A program made the position numbers and the translations under genes. The notes beneath the pieces are model-generated. The model had not been told where the DNA came from and ran no database searches. It was given only the letters and a program-made list of their open reading frames with translations. This document shows, one piece after another, positions 1 through 13,451 of a DNA stretch of 64,000 nucleotides. Each line of letters begins with the position of its first letter. Positions within the stretch are counted from its first letter, which is position 1. This stretch comes from Loxodes magnus (taxonomy: Eukaryota > Ciliophora > Karyorelictea > Loxodida > Loxodidae), in the NCBI GenBank assembly GCA_946699065.1, contig CAMPDV010000386.1, positions 62,001 to 126,000 of the forward strand. Direction: 5' to 3'.

Positions 1-3000
1 ACTTAACTAGTCCATTAAAATTCTTAAATTCATGTTAGCATTTTAGACGAAGGTATGTTAGCTCTCACACCTAGAGAATTCATCCCGGGAAATTATTTTG
101 AACTGACTGCTTATTATATGTATTAAATTCTGTCTTATGCAGATAAACTTTTATCGATGCTAAAGCTTAATCCTAAACTAAATCTACTACATTTATTCTA
201 AAATTACTAAAGCCTAATTTTTAATGATAAAGGATAAATAAATTAAGATTTTTCAGTTTATAACGTTTAAAGCAAATAGCCGGTAGAGGTTTTCTAAATA
301 AGCAATGAAAGAATTATTAAAAAAGCTGATGTTATCTATCCTGGGCCAACGTCAAATCCACCTCCTAAACTAATAACAATAGAAATATCATATTCAACTA
401 ACTTAAACGAACCAGATGGGTAAGAACCGTATTTGCCAATAGCACTTCCTCCTTTACATATTCCTTGCTTAATTGATTACATAAATAAAAATCAAAAATT
501 ACTAAGTAATTACTGGTTAAAAGTAAATCCTTTTTCTTATAGAGGAATAATATAGTGAGTAAACGTAACGCTTTAAACTTTTATTGATGGATATTTTTAA
601 TTGGGAGTAGCACACTAAGGAAGCATAATTATAGCAAGTTGGCTACCTGCATATTACATTCTAGACGCAATAGGAATAAAAATTCCTTATGTGTATGTGA
701 GTCGAGGTGATTTCTTATAAGATATAAGGAAAAATCCCAATGCTTTTAATAACTACGTACAATGATAACTATTTAGAACTATGTATATTAAATTCTTAGA
801 ATGAAACAAATGAAATCACTTTGCTTTATTTTTTGAATAAATAGAACCTTCAAATGAAAACATCCATAATCAATTAAAGGCATGGGCCATTAAGAATAAT
901 AAGCACATTCTTAACTCTAATGACTCTACATTCATTATTAATAAACTTACTTATAATTGAACTTACTATGAAGAACTTGCTGTATAAGTCATGAAGAAAG
1001 AAATGAGAATAATATTAAGTAGCCCTGCAATCAATTTCATAAAGAAAATCTCTAAAAAGCTAATGCAAATAGGATGAAAACCAGGAGATACTAATTTATT
1101 AATCCTGTATACAGCTAATGTTATAGAAAATGCAGCAGAAGATGAAGAAATGTTGAAAAACATTAAAAAGCTTTTGTAAGGATCAGTTACTATAACTCCA
1201 GTAGAATATATTGGAGAGGAAGGATAAAAAATAAAGCAGATTTAGACAGAATGTCTTGATATTCCTATTACTCCTTGCTATTATATAGAGGAAATCTTGC
1301 TGATAGCTCATGGAATTTAAAATTGTATAGATAAAGGATAAGATTACTATAATCCAGAACATCTAAGTTAGACAATAAGACCAGGAAAATTTATAGGTTG
1401 CAGTGGAAAAGTAAAATTCTAGTAAAGCAAAAATTTTAGAGATAATTTAAATTTCTAATTCATCAACAATATATATAACTCTGAATGAAATTTACATTTG
1501 TAACCTTATCTTGAGTACTGCCCAACTTGTTCCATTGTATGAACTTTTTTATCATAGTCAACATTTTGGAATGATAATACCACTAATACTCCTAAAGATT
1601 AATTTGAAATCTTTGATAAACATTGTGATTTCACAGAAAGAAGAGTCGACATTTTTTAGTAAGGGTATAGAGCAATTTTCATTGAATCAGCAGTAGTTAT
1701 AGCCTTAACTATATTAATTTCTCTTTATGGCTTTAAAATATGGAAGAATAATAAATATTAAATGCTAAAAAAAAAGAATGGCTGAGTAGCGAAGATTAAG
1801 TATTTATATACACTATAATTATCCAGTTTATTTAGTACATAGCCATTGGTCCTAGCATTGATATAATATTACCTTAAAGTGCAGCTTCTATTATTTAGAT
1901 CGCGTCGTTTGATTTCGTTTTCATTAGAATGGATAATTACATATTTTGGACAATCTATTATGTGTGCATTTTTTTTCTTTCTTATTAACAACTTTAATTA
2001 TCGCTTTTTTGTTTTAGTTTGAGACAAGATGCAAAAAAGCTTGAATACTGAGAAAAATAGGAAAGTTTTCGTATACATTTTCTCCCATAATAACAGAAGT
2101 TACTATAGTACCAATTGTCTTTATTTTAACATAAACTTTTAGATGCACTTATGGAAGAGATAATAATTTGGATTTCAAAATAGATTTGACTGAAAGTTTT
2201 TTGGATTTGGATTGCTCTAGGCAATGTCTTTCCTATTTTCACATACAAACAATCATTCTTGGAATTGTTGCTTTACTAGTATATATTCCTCTAATAATTT
2301 TAGTGCGTCCTCATTGGTAAGAACTTTAAGGAGATACTTTACATATAAAGCAGTAATCTTGGTATATAGTATTTAAAAGCTCTTTCCAAATATTGATTAC
2401 TAAACTAAATTAGACATTGCGAGTCTTTTATCCATTCATCTATGGCTTAGTCTACTCGCTTATATTTTTTATTTATTCCATTATTGTGATCTTAATGAAA
2501 CCCTTTACTTATATGAAAATGAATTGAATATAATTTGTTCTACTTCTACTTACTTCATATATTACTTTGCTAGTTTCACTAACTATGAAAGCAGATAATT
2601 AATAGAAATTTACATTGCAGATACTTCTATATACTGGGATTTTATTCATTCTCATAGTAGGAATAGTTATTATGATCAGGCTACCAACATTACTAGACTA
2701 CATGAAGCCAGATTTAGTAGGTTTGTTTAGATTTGCCTATAAGATAGGAGCCAGTCTAGAAATACTAGATGAACATGTTCAAACCTAGAATGAAAGAGTT
2801 AATATTTTCAGAAGCCAACTAAAATAAAATATCATTAACTTTAGAAAAACTTAAGGTGAACTTTCTAAGAAATAGTAAAAGCTATCAAATCAACTTAAAA
2901 ACTAACTGCTCTTAATGAGCTTTTAAAATATGAAAATTGAATCCTTTATAGAAAAAAATGTATAGTTAGATTAATAAAGTGATAGTTAATCTAATATAGC

Positions 3001-3265
3001 ATTATTTAATGCTAATAATACATTTACTAGTAATCGATTGAATGAGACTTTATAAAATACTGACAGAAAAACTAATGAGAAAGACATATTTTTAGATAGC
3101 AAAAATTAAAAAAATAACAATGAGAATTTATTAGCCAAATCAATTAATTAGGAAATGAAAGACAAAGAGAATATTATTTTTAATAATTATCCAGCTTAAG
3201 AAAACGAATAGTTATTCAAATCTTCTGATGATACAACTCTAAATTAGTCTAAGCTCAACCTTTGA
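1..3265 (+). CDS. Polytopic receptor with periplasmic-binding-like ectodomain, copy A (5' partial, two frameshifts)
   Basis: Seen: with TAA/TAG=Gln and TGA=Trp this aligns residue by residue with copies B (24129-28133) and C (53188-57264), e.g. TQLVHQNSQIHVSILDEGM here against TQLVQENSKIHLSILDNGM in C. About 260 N-terminal residues lie off the left edge. Order: second half of a bilobed ligand-binding domain, a Cys-containing linker (EYCPTCSIVW, ...KHCDF), about eight hydrophobic helices from about nt 1680 to 2700, then a Gln/Asn-rich cytoplasmic tail ending ...SKLNL with TGA at 3263. The frame slips by one missing base in an A9 run (1767-1775) and again in a T8 run (1969-1976); both are placed by homology to B and C. 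Family knowledge: resembles type I periplasmic-binding (ANF-receptor) ectodomains on a multipass membrane domain. Ligand unknown. The slips are either assembly errors or signs of a decaying copy. Confidence 0.8.
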
Positions 3266-6200
3266 CTTCAAAACTTTTTAATACTCAATATATTTGACTT
3301 AATTTAAATTAGTAAATAATAAATTTAATTTTCTTATAATATAGCAAAAGTTATTAAAATGCTATATACTTTCTTCTTCTAAAATAGTAGAAATTTTAAA
3401 TAAGATTTACTTACAACTTTATAGATAAATAAATAGGGCAAATAATAATTATAATAAAAAGCTTAATTAAGTTAAATAAGTTTATTCAAAGCTAATTAAG
3501 TCATTAATTTAATTAATAATCAAGTATCTAAATATCTATATTAAAGCTTGCTATTTTTAATTATGAAGCTCTATTTATTAGCTAAAAGTCTTTACATTAA
3601 TTTATTATTTAATTAATTTTTCTTTAAAGATAAATGAAGGATAAATTAAGATAGTAAAAAGAATTAGAATAATAACTAAGAACAAATATTAAAAATAGAA
3701 AGACTAATTATAAGTATTTAAAAAAGATAGATAATAGTGTGGCTGGAACTTATTATATAATAAGAGTTTGAAAGATAGTAATTGCTCTTTTAAATTAATT
3801 ATAAGAATTAAATATTCTTATAAGTATTCTCATCATAAGTGCCTTTACAGTACCTTTAAACTAATTTAAATACATTTTCTAAGTTTGATTTATTTTTTGA
3901 TAAAAGAACTAACTAAAGCAGGATTTAATAAGAAGAAATAAGAAAAATATAATTTCCTTTACTAATAAACTAAAAAATTAATTAAATAGAAGAAAATTAA
4001 ATTATGAGAATTTCAATTTTATGACTGAGATTTCAACAATTTCAAAATGAAATTTTATATTTTATACAAATAAAATGATTCAATTTCAGAAGATTTTAAA
4101 GAAGTTTACAAAATTACATATACTTAGATAAATGAAGAAAGTAAGATATTAATTCAGAGAAAGTCTTTTACAAATAAAAAGATATAAGTAGCTTTAGTTA
4201 ATGAAAAAATAATAAGAAAGCTTTATTTTCTAAATATCTTTAAGTTTTATTTTTATTTAATATTTTTTGTTATTAAATGAGTTGTAAAAAATCATTTTTT
4301 CTTGATTCAATGAAAGAATTTTTAATTAAGAAGATTTGAAATGCTAATACTTGAACCCTTTAAAATTAGAATAAAAACTAAAAGTTTTATTAACTTAAGG
4401 AATTATTAATCTTAGATTGCTAATTTCTTAAATATCTATTTTTTAAATTTATTATATCCTATTATTTGAGCGAATAAAGTCTAATTAAGGAAAACAACTT
4501 TGACATTTCTAAATTTTTATGATCTATCTGAAGGTAGAATTATTTTACTTTTATAAATTGACTTGCTCTTTTAAAATGATAGTGTCTAGGTTAAAGATAT
4601 ATCATTTGGTATTGAAATTTATTATTCCAGTAGTTAAATAAAGTTTATTAGTTATATAAGCATTTTTTCTAAATAATTACATCCAATTAAAATTAAAACA
4701 ATTATTAAGTCTTTTTAACTCAGAACATTTAAGAAATAATTGATTAGAATCGCATTCAACTGTCTCATACTAATTTCTTCATCATTAATGTAGGAAAAAG
4801 CCAAGATACTAGGAATTTTTACACTATTCTTGGTCAATTAAAATATAAAAGCTAGCTATATATTTTAATCTGAATAAGTTATATCAAGAATAAGCAAATG
4901 ATTTAAATATTACTAAGAACTATTGATAGAAGTGATATAACTTTAGTATAGAGACATATATAATTTATAATTACTCATATAAAGTTTATAATATAATATG
5001 AAAAATTAATGGAGGGATTTTAAAAAATTATGAAAATACTTATTCTAGCTACAATATATCCCCAGAATGAGTATTAATTATACAAATGATTTTTTCTTTT
5101 TTCTATTAAAGCAATTTTATGTATATTCTTAGTAATTATTTTCTTAATTATAAGTATCCTTATTAATTTTAGAAATACTAACTCAGCTAGTTAAACTTCA
5201 AGGCTTAGAATTTTATTTTAATTATTATAATTTAAGAATATCTATATATAGAAAGATTTAGACAAGGCCCTTCTTAACTTAATCAATCAATTGTGTAGTC
5301 TTTTAGAAACAAGATGATAGAGACGATTTCTAAATCTCAATTTATGATTTTAGTAAGTTTAGGTAAATAGTAAAATTTTACAATTTAGTTTATTAAATTA
5401 TTAAATAAATCTAAAGCCTTAAGCTTTTTAGGAGTCTATTATTCTGATTTTTTTAGATTCGTAATACATTTAATTTTAACTAAGCTAATAAAAAGTTTCT
5501 TGAGATATAATATAAATAAAATGTAAAATCTAAGATTTAAAGCTAGGTAGTTGAAAATATTAAATATAATAGTTTAAAAAATAATAAGAAGCCTATAATT
5601 AAGAAATTATTAAAAGTTTGATATAAAATCTAATAATTAATATCTTATTTTAATTAAAAGAATTAATAATAAAAAGCTTTAACTTACTGAAATTTAAGAA
5701 AAATAAATCCATCTTAGTGATAATTTAATATTTTTATTAATTATATAACGAAAATTAATTTTCTAAATTTTTGTTAATTGTAAAATTTATAAAACCTAGT
5801 AAAATATAAAATCCCATTTTTCAATCTTTTATGATAAATTTTAGTTTGATGGACTAGCTCTCGAATATTATATCTCTAATTTAATATGCTAGTTATTTAT
5901 AATATCAAATATTAATTGAAATTCTTTCTTCAATTGACTAAAAACGAAAAAATTTAGATAAGCAATATAAATAAAAGATTTATCTTACTTTGACTAATAG
6001 TTCATTCTAAATACGTTTTTAAATTATTATATTTTGCATGTCTTATATATAAAATTAAATGTTGCTTGATTTATAATTTAATCTAAATCTAAGTTATATT
6101 AGCATTATTTAAAAAATTCTTCCAAATATTAAAATATAATACTTATTTAATAATTTTTTAGAAAATTATTAGATTTATCTTTTTATCTCCTAATATTCTA

Positions 6201-8114
6201 TATCATTATATTTAAAAAATGTAGAATATGATTATTAACTAAGATATTAAATAATAAACTCAAATAATTTGATGACTTTCATATTACTATTATTGCTAAA
6301 TATCTAGTTAAAATTAAATTAATATCTGATATCCTTCTTTTCATTAAAAAATATCTTGCGATCTAATATTTAAATAGTTAAATTATAATCTCGTCTCATT
6401 CACATTATAATGGAGCTTTATTATATATTTTTATTTATTAAACTATTAAACTTTTTTCTTTTTTATAATGTTCATAGTAAGCTCTTCTTCTAAACCAGGT
6501 GTATATTCTTAAATTTGAATTATGATTTATTCTTTTAAATTAATAGTTAAAATTATTTTAAGATTGAAATACAAAAATTAATTTAAATATTATCCAAATA
6601 ATAGGTTCAACTATCTTTAGTTTTATCTACTTATTATATTAGAATATTTTTATATCTTCAATTCTTGTTGCCAAATGTTGACAATCTATTGAAAAATAAC
6701 TATTATGAACTAAAACTTTGATCAGAATTGACTGAAGAAAATATTTAAACAAGTATATAAAGCTAATTTTAACTATTTAGAATATTCTTTTTCTTTATTA
6801 ACAAATTTCTATTTTATTCATTTGGCAGTCGCTTATATTTAACTTCCCAAAAGCTTAAAGAAAGTTTTAATGATACTAAGTAGACTTTGGAACTTAATTC
6901 TATTTTTATATTAAGATATTAAACTTAACTAGAGCACATTAATCATTTAAAAAACCTTTATTTCTTAAATTATGATTTCTAGTTAGTTAAATAGATAAAA
7001 AGCACCAAGCAATGAGATATATAAAAGCTTTCTAAACCTTTATTAAAAGGGAAATAAAATATTTAAAATAGAATATTAACTTAAGCTAATAAATACTAGC
7101 TTAGCTATTATTTAATCAAAATTGTCAACAAAATATAAAATTTAAGTAATGATAGAAGAATTAATTTTATAATAACGGAGATTGTAGATTCTACTATATC
7201 ATCTATTTATTTAAAATGTAAAGAAAGAAACACTTGAAAAATAATTTTCTTAACTTAACAATTTATCATAATATTAAGTATAAGTATGCTTCAACCATTT
7301 TTAAGGCTAATGGTTTGATAATTATCAATTATTAAGTGCTTTTTCTCTTTTCATTTTTTATTTTTTCTTATATAAAGAAATTAAATATTAAAAGAGCTAA
7401 ATTAAAAAGATAACTCATTACAATTAAATTCTTTTATTTTTTTAAAGGTTCACTAAAAAAATGATTTAAAAAACATAAGCAACTCGTATATTTCTAAATG
7501 AACTAAGAAAAAGCTGCATAAATAATAATTTTAAGTTTAATAAAAATTAATAAGTTAGAAAAGATAAAGCAAAAGAAATGAAAATTAGTAATTTAAATTT
7601 ATCAATCTTTGAATAAAAAACTTGAAGCAAAAATAAATTTAAAATGCGATCTTATAATTTAGAGAAAGGATATAAATAGACGTCTTATTTAATTTTAAAA
7701 ATAAAAATAACTAAATATAAAAAATGATATAAAAGTAATAAATATAATGAGATTGCTCCTTAAACATTTAATAGTCCTTGAGAAATTAAAAGAAATAAAG
7801 CTTTATTAAATATATTTATTTACAATTATTTACCTTCAAATCAAGTTTGATTAATAAAATCTAGATAAAGTTAAAAATTTAAATTTGGTTTGGCATCAGA
7901 AAATTATACTATAAATTTGTTTAACTTAATACACTGTTAGCCTCTAAATAGAAAGTTCTAATTAACTTATTAAAAAGAAAAATAGCTTTATTAAAAACGA
8001 TATAAGCTAGTTAAATAAATTATAAGTATAAGATTTAAAATTATTTCATTGTAAACTTGAAATAGTTAAATCTCAATTATGTTATAATCTCAAACCTAGC
8101 TTATTTAATAATAA
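3266..8114. other. AT-rich intergenic spacer, 4.8 kb
   Basis: I see no convincing gene here. The sequence is dominated by A/T runs with frequent TAAATAAA, AAGCTT and TTAATT words. Frames are open only because TGA is the sole stop, and their translations are Asn/Lys/Ile/Leu noise without motifs. Confidence 0.6.
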
Positions 8115-9524
8115 ATGGTAAGCAACGAAGATTTATGTCCTCTGTGCTAGAATAAGTATAATAAACTTATAAATGTTCCTAAAAGGCTATCATGCAAACA
8201 TATCTTATGCTAAAAATGTGTGAAGGATTAAATTCCTAGTTAGTAAATAAAGTGTTAGCTTTGCAATAATATCGAAACAAACAATCCTTTTAAACTTAAA
8301 ACGGAAATTTCTTTGCTTCTAGTTGAAGCGAAAGCTGATTAAAGCAATTAAAGCGATTTCTTAAACTTAAACTAAGAAGAAATGAAGAATCAATAATCTT
8401 TATAGCATCATTTATAACAAATGGACTTTATAAATTCAAACCCATAATTTTAAATTAAAATTCTAGACATGCAATACGAGAAAAACTTTAAGAACGTGCC
8501 ACTTCTTTTGTTTTATTTTACTCTATTATTTTAATAGAAAGAATTCTTATCAATCAAATAAAAATATTACGTTTTAATAAGGGGAAACAAGTGACCAAAA
8601 CCTCTAAAGTACAAGTCAGAATTCAATGAAATGGTTTTGAAATTATAAGTTGTAGTTTATTTTTCTTTTCTTGAGATAAAGGATTTTTAGCAAGCTGAAG
8701 AAATCATAAAATTATCCGAAACTTAATTTTACTAAAACCAAATTTGCAATAGAGATGATTTTAATGATTTTATTGCAAATCATGTGTAACTAGCTTCCAA
8801 ATTTACCTAACTAAGTGGCAATAACGGAGCATTGTTATAGCTTAATTCTAGCAATAGTAAATAATCCTAACTTCAAAGTATTTAAGATGCTTAAAATCCT
8901 TTTTTTGAAAATTTTAAATTTGTTTAATTTGTGATATTCGATGTTGCGAATACCGAATTATTTGAGAATAAATTTAGACACTACTTGAACATTTATCCAA
9001 AGATAATTGATGAAAAGATATATAAAGCAACAAAATAGTATTATTAGTGGGAATCTTAAGGCAGATTTATTAATTACAGAGCTACTTAAAACTAATGCAT
9101 TTTATATGGAGAATTGTGCAAGTTATAAAAATTTCTAATTCAAGTAGATCAAAATATTTATTTAATAGACTTATAAAATTCTAAGCAAAAAGATATTAAT
9201 ACTCTTTAAGAAACTAAAATAAAAAAAGAGTTAATCAACCATGAGAACTAATATGAATGATTCTGAAAAGATAATAATGGCAATATTAATTTTCTTGAAG
9301 AATTTATTTCTTAAGATATTGAGAAAAGTTTTATTGAAAATAAACCAAATTGATATTATACAGACTAAAATGGTGAAGTCAACGTTGATTTGATAAATAA
9401 AAAATGGTAGAATACAACCAAAAATGAAAGCAAATAGTTAGAAAGAAAGTTTAATTCACCAAACGGAATAGTTATGTTTGGTAGTTTCATCGATATTAAA
9501 AGTATAATGAAAACTCTAAATTGA
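8115..9524 (+). CDS. RING-finger and WWE-domain protein (putative PAR-reading E3 ubiquitin ligase)
   Basis: A 469-residue frame from ATG to TGA. Residues about 8-50 form a C3HC4 RING: CPLC, then SCKHILCQKC, then KCQLC, which fits C-x2-C ... C-x-H-x2-C-x2-C ... C-x2-C. Residues about 380-450 form a WWE domain: the EWFWKDNNG motif, then IEKSF, NWYYTDQNG, VDL, WQNTT and a basic LERKF end. Both Trp of EWFW and the Trp of NWYY are TGA codons (9258, 9264, 9351), so the domain is visible only under UGA=Trp. Known: RING plus WWE is the architecture of RNF146/Iduna, where WWE binds iso-ADP-ribose in poly(ADP-ribose) and RING ubiquitinates the modified protein. The 300-residue middle is Gln-rich and unrecognised. 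A PARP-domain protein is encoded at 57.7-61.1 kb. Function is inferred from architecture only. Confidence 0.82.
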
Positions 9525-10118
9525 GCACAGGAATTTCATCAAATTTAACTTTTACTAAATAATATCTTATTAAATATTTAGAAAAATTCATCAACCTTAT
9601 ACTTATTTAGTATTCAATTCCTTCTTTTATTTTTAAAATTAGCATTCGTTTACTTATATTTTTTAATTTAATACAATTATTACTTTTGAATTAATAACTT
9701 AAAACATTAAGTTCTAAATTAATGAAATTATAAGTCCGAAATCATTTAATAGAAATTACTAAAATAATAAATCTCATAAATGAAACAGTAAGAAATAGTT
9801 TGAAAATCAAATCAAATTTATAATAATTATCTCTAATTTTAAAATAAGATAGTGTCAAAAGGTAATGAGAGAGTTTTAAGATGCTTTTCTTAAGTTAAAT
9901 GTGCAATTCTATTTTCTCAACAACAATTCATTTTATTAGAACCTCATAAGCATTAGTTAAATTATTTAATCTAAAATACAATAATTAGATAAGCTATTTG
10001 AATTCAAATATAATTATAAAACTTAATAGACTTATATAATTTAATCATCTTTTATGGAGATTATTGCCTATACATTAAGTTTATTATATATTTAATTATT
10101 AATTAATTTAATTTAAAC
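9525..10118. other. AT-rich spacer
   Basis: Nothing recognisable lies between the RING-WWE gene and the GC-rich island. Confidence 0.5.
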
Positions 10119-10470
10119 AGGGTGGAAAGCCCTCTCCTTCGGATGCTGCTTGGAGGTTCAGAAAGGCAACAAAAAAATGAGCGTGGACGGAGGATAAATC
10201 GGAAGAAGAGAAATCAATAACAAGAGAAGGAAAATATGACAAGCTGGAGAAATCTGAATGCCAGGAGGAAACTTTCTTCATCATAGGTCGGGAAATGTAC
10301 CCGTATTCGCATATTGCATCCTATACTTTGGAAGGAAAAATTACAGGGACGTACCGCAGGAAGAGGAAACAAGGAAAGAGAGAAAAGAGAGACCTATAAA
10401 AAAATTTTCAACATTAAATAAAATTAATTTAAAGAACTGTACACCAACAAGAGTGCTACGCGCTCTATAA
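10119..10470. other. GC-rich island of unknown identity
   Basis: From the GGGTGGAAAGCCC stretch to about 10390 the sequence is visibly far richer in G/C, and purine-rich on this strand, than the flanking spacers. All frames were checked. One (+) frame gives a basic run with SECQEETFFIIGREMYPY, but there is no clear start, no recognised domain, and the island is not flanked by obvious repeats. It could be a structured noncoding RNA, an exon of an unrecognised gene, or a foreign/mobile fragment. It does not look like a tRNA, 5S rRNA or rRNA segment that I can recognise. Confidence 0.35.
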
Positions 10471-12209
10471 TCGAATTTATTTATTTATTTGCTTCCTTTA
10501 GATTTAAATTAGCACCATCAATGTATTAAATCTTTTTAAGATAAAAAGAAAAAAAAGAGAAAACATTGATTGTCTTAATAACTTTTTATTCAGCTTATAT
10601 GATAATATATAAATAACTTTGTCTTTCTAGAATTGTTTAAAAAGTTAAAGTAACGTTATGAACAAAATTTATGATTTAAGTTATCTTCTAAGTATGCTCA
10701 ATAATTTATCTATATCTTAAATATTTCTTTTATCGCAAATAAAAAGAAAGAATAATATGAAAATATAATAAATCTAATTTTTAATTAAATAGTATGCATT
10801 TAAATTTAATCATCATTTATGTTCTTTTTATTGTAAAAGGCAAAATCATTTTTTAAAGTTTCTGACTTTTTCTATTTTTAGAACTAAAGTTAATTTCATA
10901 TTTATCTATTTGAAAACTTTTATCAATTATGAATCTTTTTTCAAAAACTAAGTTAAATGTTTTATATTAATCTATAATGCAAATTAATAATTGTAAGACT
11001 TTAAAAATTATATTCAATAAAAATAGATAATTAGAGTATTCCATTTGGTAGAGTATTAAACAATCGCTTATTAGTTATTAACTAGTAATTATTTTATAAA
11101 AATATAGTCCAAATAATAATTTTAGAATTAGATCTTTATTACTTATACCGTTACTAAGCTTACTTAAAATGATTATATAAAATTAAAAACTTTAAATAGT
11201 TTTAATTTATTTTGTTTCGTTATAATTCAAAATAACCATTAGATCCCTATAAAATAATTTCTACAGAAGTATTCCTCATTTATATAAGCTAATATAAGCA
11301 TTATAAATATTATCTGATCTCTTGAATATTTAGATTTATTTACAGTTAGAAAAATGAATAATAATTTTTCTTTAATCAGTACTTTAACTTATATCATATG
11401 AAAGAAACTAGACTTTTAATCTAATTAGTTAGGATTTTCAATTAAATTATTTAAAATTATCTTATAAAAAATCTCTCTTATATTTCAAAGAAATGCAAGT
11501 TTATCTTATATTAATTAAACAAAAATTTATCTTTATTAATTTTTTGTAAGTTCACTTTTTGTAATTTTGTTGGTTAATCTTCTTTTAATATGCACTAATT
11601 AATTAGTGAAAATATACGAATAAGGCTTTATTTTTAGATTTTTTTAGTTAGCTTAACCTTTCTAAGAGCTTTTTTATTTAGTTATTAGTGATATAATTAT
11701 AAGAATAATTTTCTACATCAAGACATATATTATTTACAAATCTCTATATCAAGGTTAGTTTATAAGATATTACACTAAAATATTTTAACGAATCTTCATT
11801 TTTTTCTACTAAACTTAAAGTTTTACTTTTAGCATTATTTATATTAGTTTGCTTACAAATCAAACTTTTATAGACTTACTTTTATTTTAAATTTATTCTT
11901 ATCTACTAGATAAAAGCTTTTTAATCTAAGAAAATGTTAGCTAAGATAGAATAAAACTCTAAGAGACTTAATCATAATATTAGAATCTTCAAAAATAAGT
12001 TCTAATTTAAGTTATTTTAGCTTTGAAGAGTTACAAAGTATGAAAGTTAACCATTTGATAATTTGAAATTTGTCAATTACTTAGTTAAAAGTGCTTTAGG
12101 TTAAATAATAATCAACTGATTTTATTTTCTTGCTTGTATAAATTTTCTTAGTAGCCGTTTCTATTTTAAGAAACTTAATTTTCTTAATTAAATAAAAAGA
12201 ACTATAAAA
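10471..12209. other. AT-rich spacer upstream of IFT46
   Basis: I see no gene or structured element. It presumably contains the IFT46 promoter, but no motif can be assigned. Confidence 0.5.
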
Positions 12210-13451
12210 ATGGCTGAAAGCGGTTCTAGCTTTGAATAGGAATTTGATGGAGAAGATTAGGAAGAATAAGAATAAGAATAAGAGTAAGAATAGGAAGATG
12301 GAAGTGAATTTGAATTAGATAATGAAGGTGAGTAATCGTTTGAAGATAATCCACCTTAAAAAGCTCCACCAAAATAATACATGCCTTAATAGTAATAAGT
12401 ATAGCAAAAGCAATAAGTATAGATTAATCCTATTGGAATACAATAATAGCAAAAATAGCAATTGTAATAAATGCAAATGTAGAAATAATAATAACAAAGT
12501 TAGTAAGCTTAAAAAAAACCATAACCGCCTAAAAAAGATGCAGTCACTCCAGCAAAAGATTAATAAGTAGCCAAGGTAGAAAATTAACCTTTTGATGAAG
12601 CAGTTGAATTGTCTCATGGATCTGGCGAAGAAGTTACTTCTGAATCTGAAGAAGACAAGTAATAGGTATAGCAAGGGTAAAAAAAGAGTGGAGGATTCTA
12701 AGATGGAGAATCGAGTGAAGGTAGCGAAGAAGCTATTCCACCTGGAGGATATAATCCGGCTGATTATGCAAATTTGAATGTTGGTTCAGAAGTCTAGGAA
12801 CTATTTCAGTACATTAAACGATATAAAGTACATAATATTGATTTGGAAACAAAGATAAAATGTTTTATTCCAGAGTATATTCCTGCTGTTGGAGAAGTAG
12901 ATGCATTTTTGAAACCTGCAAGACCGGACAACTAAAAAGAGTTTCTTGGTTTAAATGTTTTAGATGAGCCAGCTTTGAATTAACATGATCCAACTATTTT
13001 AGAGCTTAAACTTTCTTAAGTTTTAAAACCAAAAAGAGCTGGAAACGAAAGTACATCTTAAATAGTTAGATCACTCGAATAAGCAGACAAAAATCCAAAA
13101 TAAATATAAAGATGGGTACAGTCAGTTAACGAAATTCATAATAATAAGCCAGCACCAACTGTTACATATTCAAGATAAATGCCTGATATAGATAATTTAA
13201 TGGAAGCCTGGCCTCCTGAGATTGAAGAAGCATTCAATAGTTTAAAGTTACCTACTCCTGATATTGACGTTGATTTACCTACTTATGCAACTATACTATG
13301 CAGTATTTTAGATATTCCTGTTTATAGACAATTACCTGGAAAATCTATCACGGAAAGTTTGCATGTTATGTTTACATTATATAGCGATTTCAAGGCTAAT
13401 CCACACTTCTAGAAAAACAAAATGGAAGAAGCTCAGAATATGTCTCCTTGA
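12210..13451 (+). CDS. IFT46: Intraflagellar transport protein 46
   Basis: A 413-residue, intron-free frame from ATG to TGA. Residues 1-175 are acidic and Gln-rich: an E/Q run, then a Gln/Lys-rich tract encoded largely by TAA and TAG, which is why the standard code shows only fragments. From about residue 178 the conserved IFT46 C-terminal domain is clear: PPGGYNPADYANLNV, ELFQYIKRYK, FIPEYIPAVGEVDAFLKPAR, LGLNVLDEP, SLEQADKNPKQIQRWV, MPDIDNLMEAWPPEIEEAF and ITESLHVMFTLYSDFKANPHF. Known: IFT46 is a core IFT-B1 subunit needed for ciliary assembly and for transport of outer dynein arms in Chlamydomonas. Length is near the family norm plus an expanded Gln-rich head. TGA directly after ...NMSP matches the expected C-terminus, supporting TGA as the stop. 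Confidence 0.96.

Noticed and set aside
966-1163. Minus-strand ORF of 65 residues
   Set aside because: It is antisense to receptor copy A. The antisense frame of copy C looks similar only because A and C are paralogues.
1962-2017. 56-nt GT..AG segment as an intron of receptor A
   Set aside because: Removal keeps frame, but it would delete a membrane helix present in copies B and C, and other introns here are 17-20 nt.
12315-12674. Leu-rich 119-residue minus-strand ORF
   Set aside because: It is antisense to the Gln-rich part of IFT46; TAA/TAG Gln codons read backwards give Leu codons.
12322-12777. Two standard-code plus-strand ORFs
   Set aside because: They are other frames of the IFT46 gene; the IFT46 frame carries the conserved domain.
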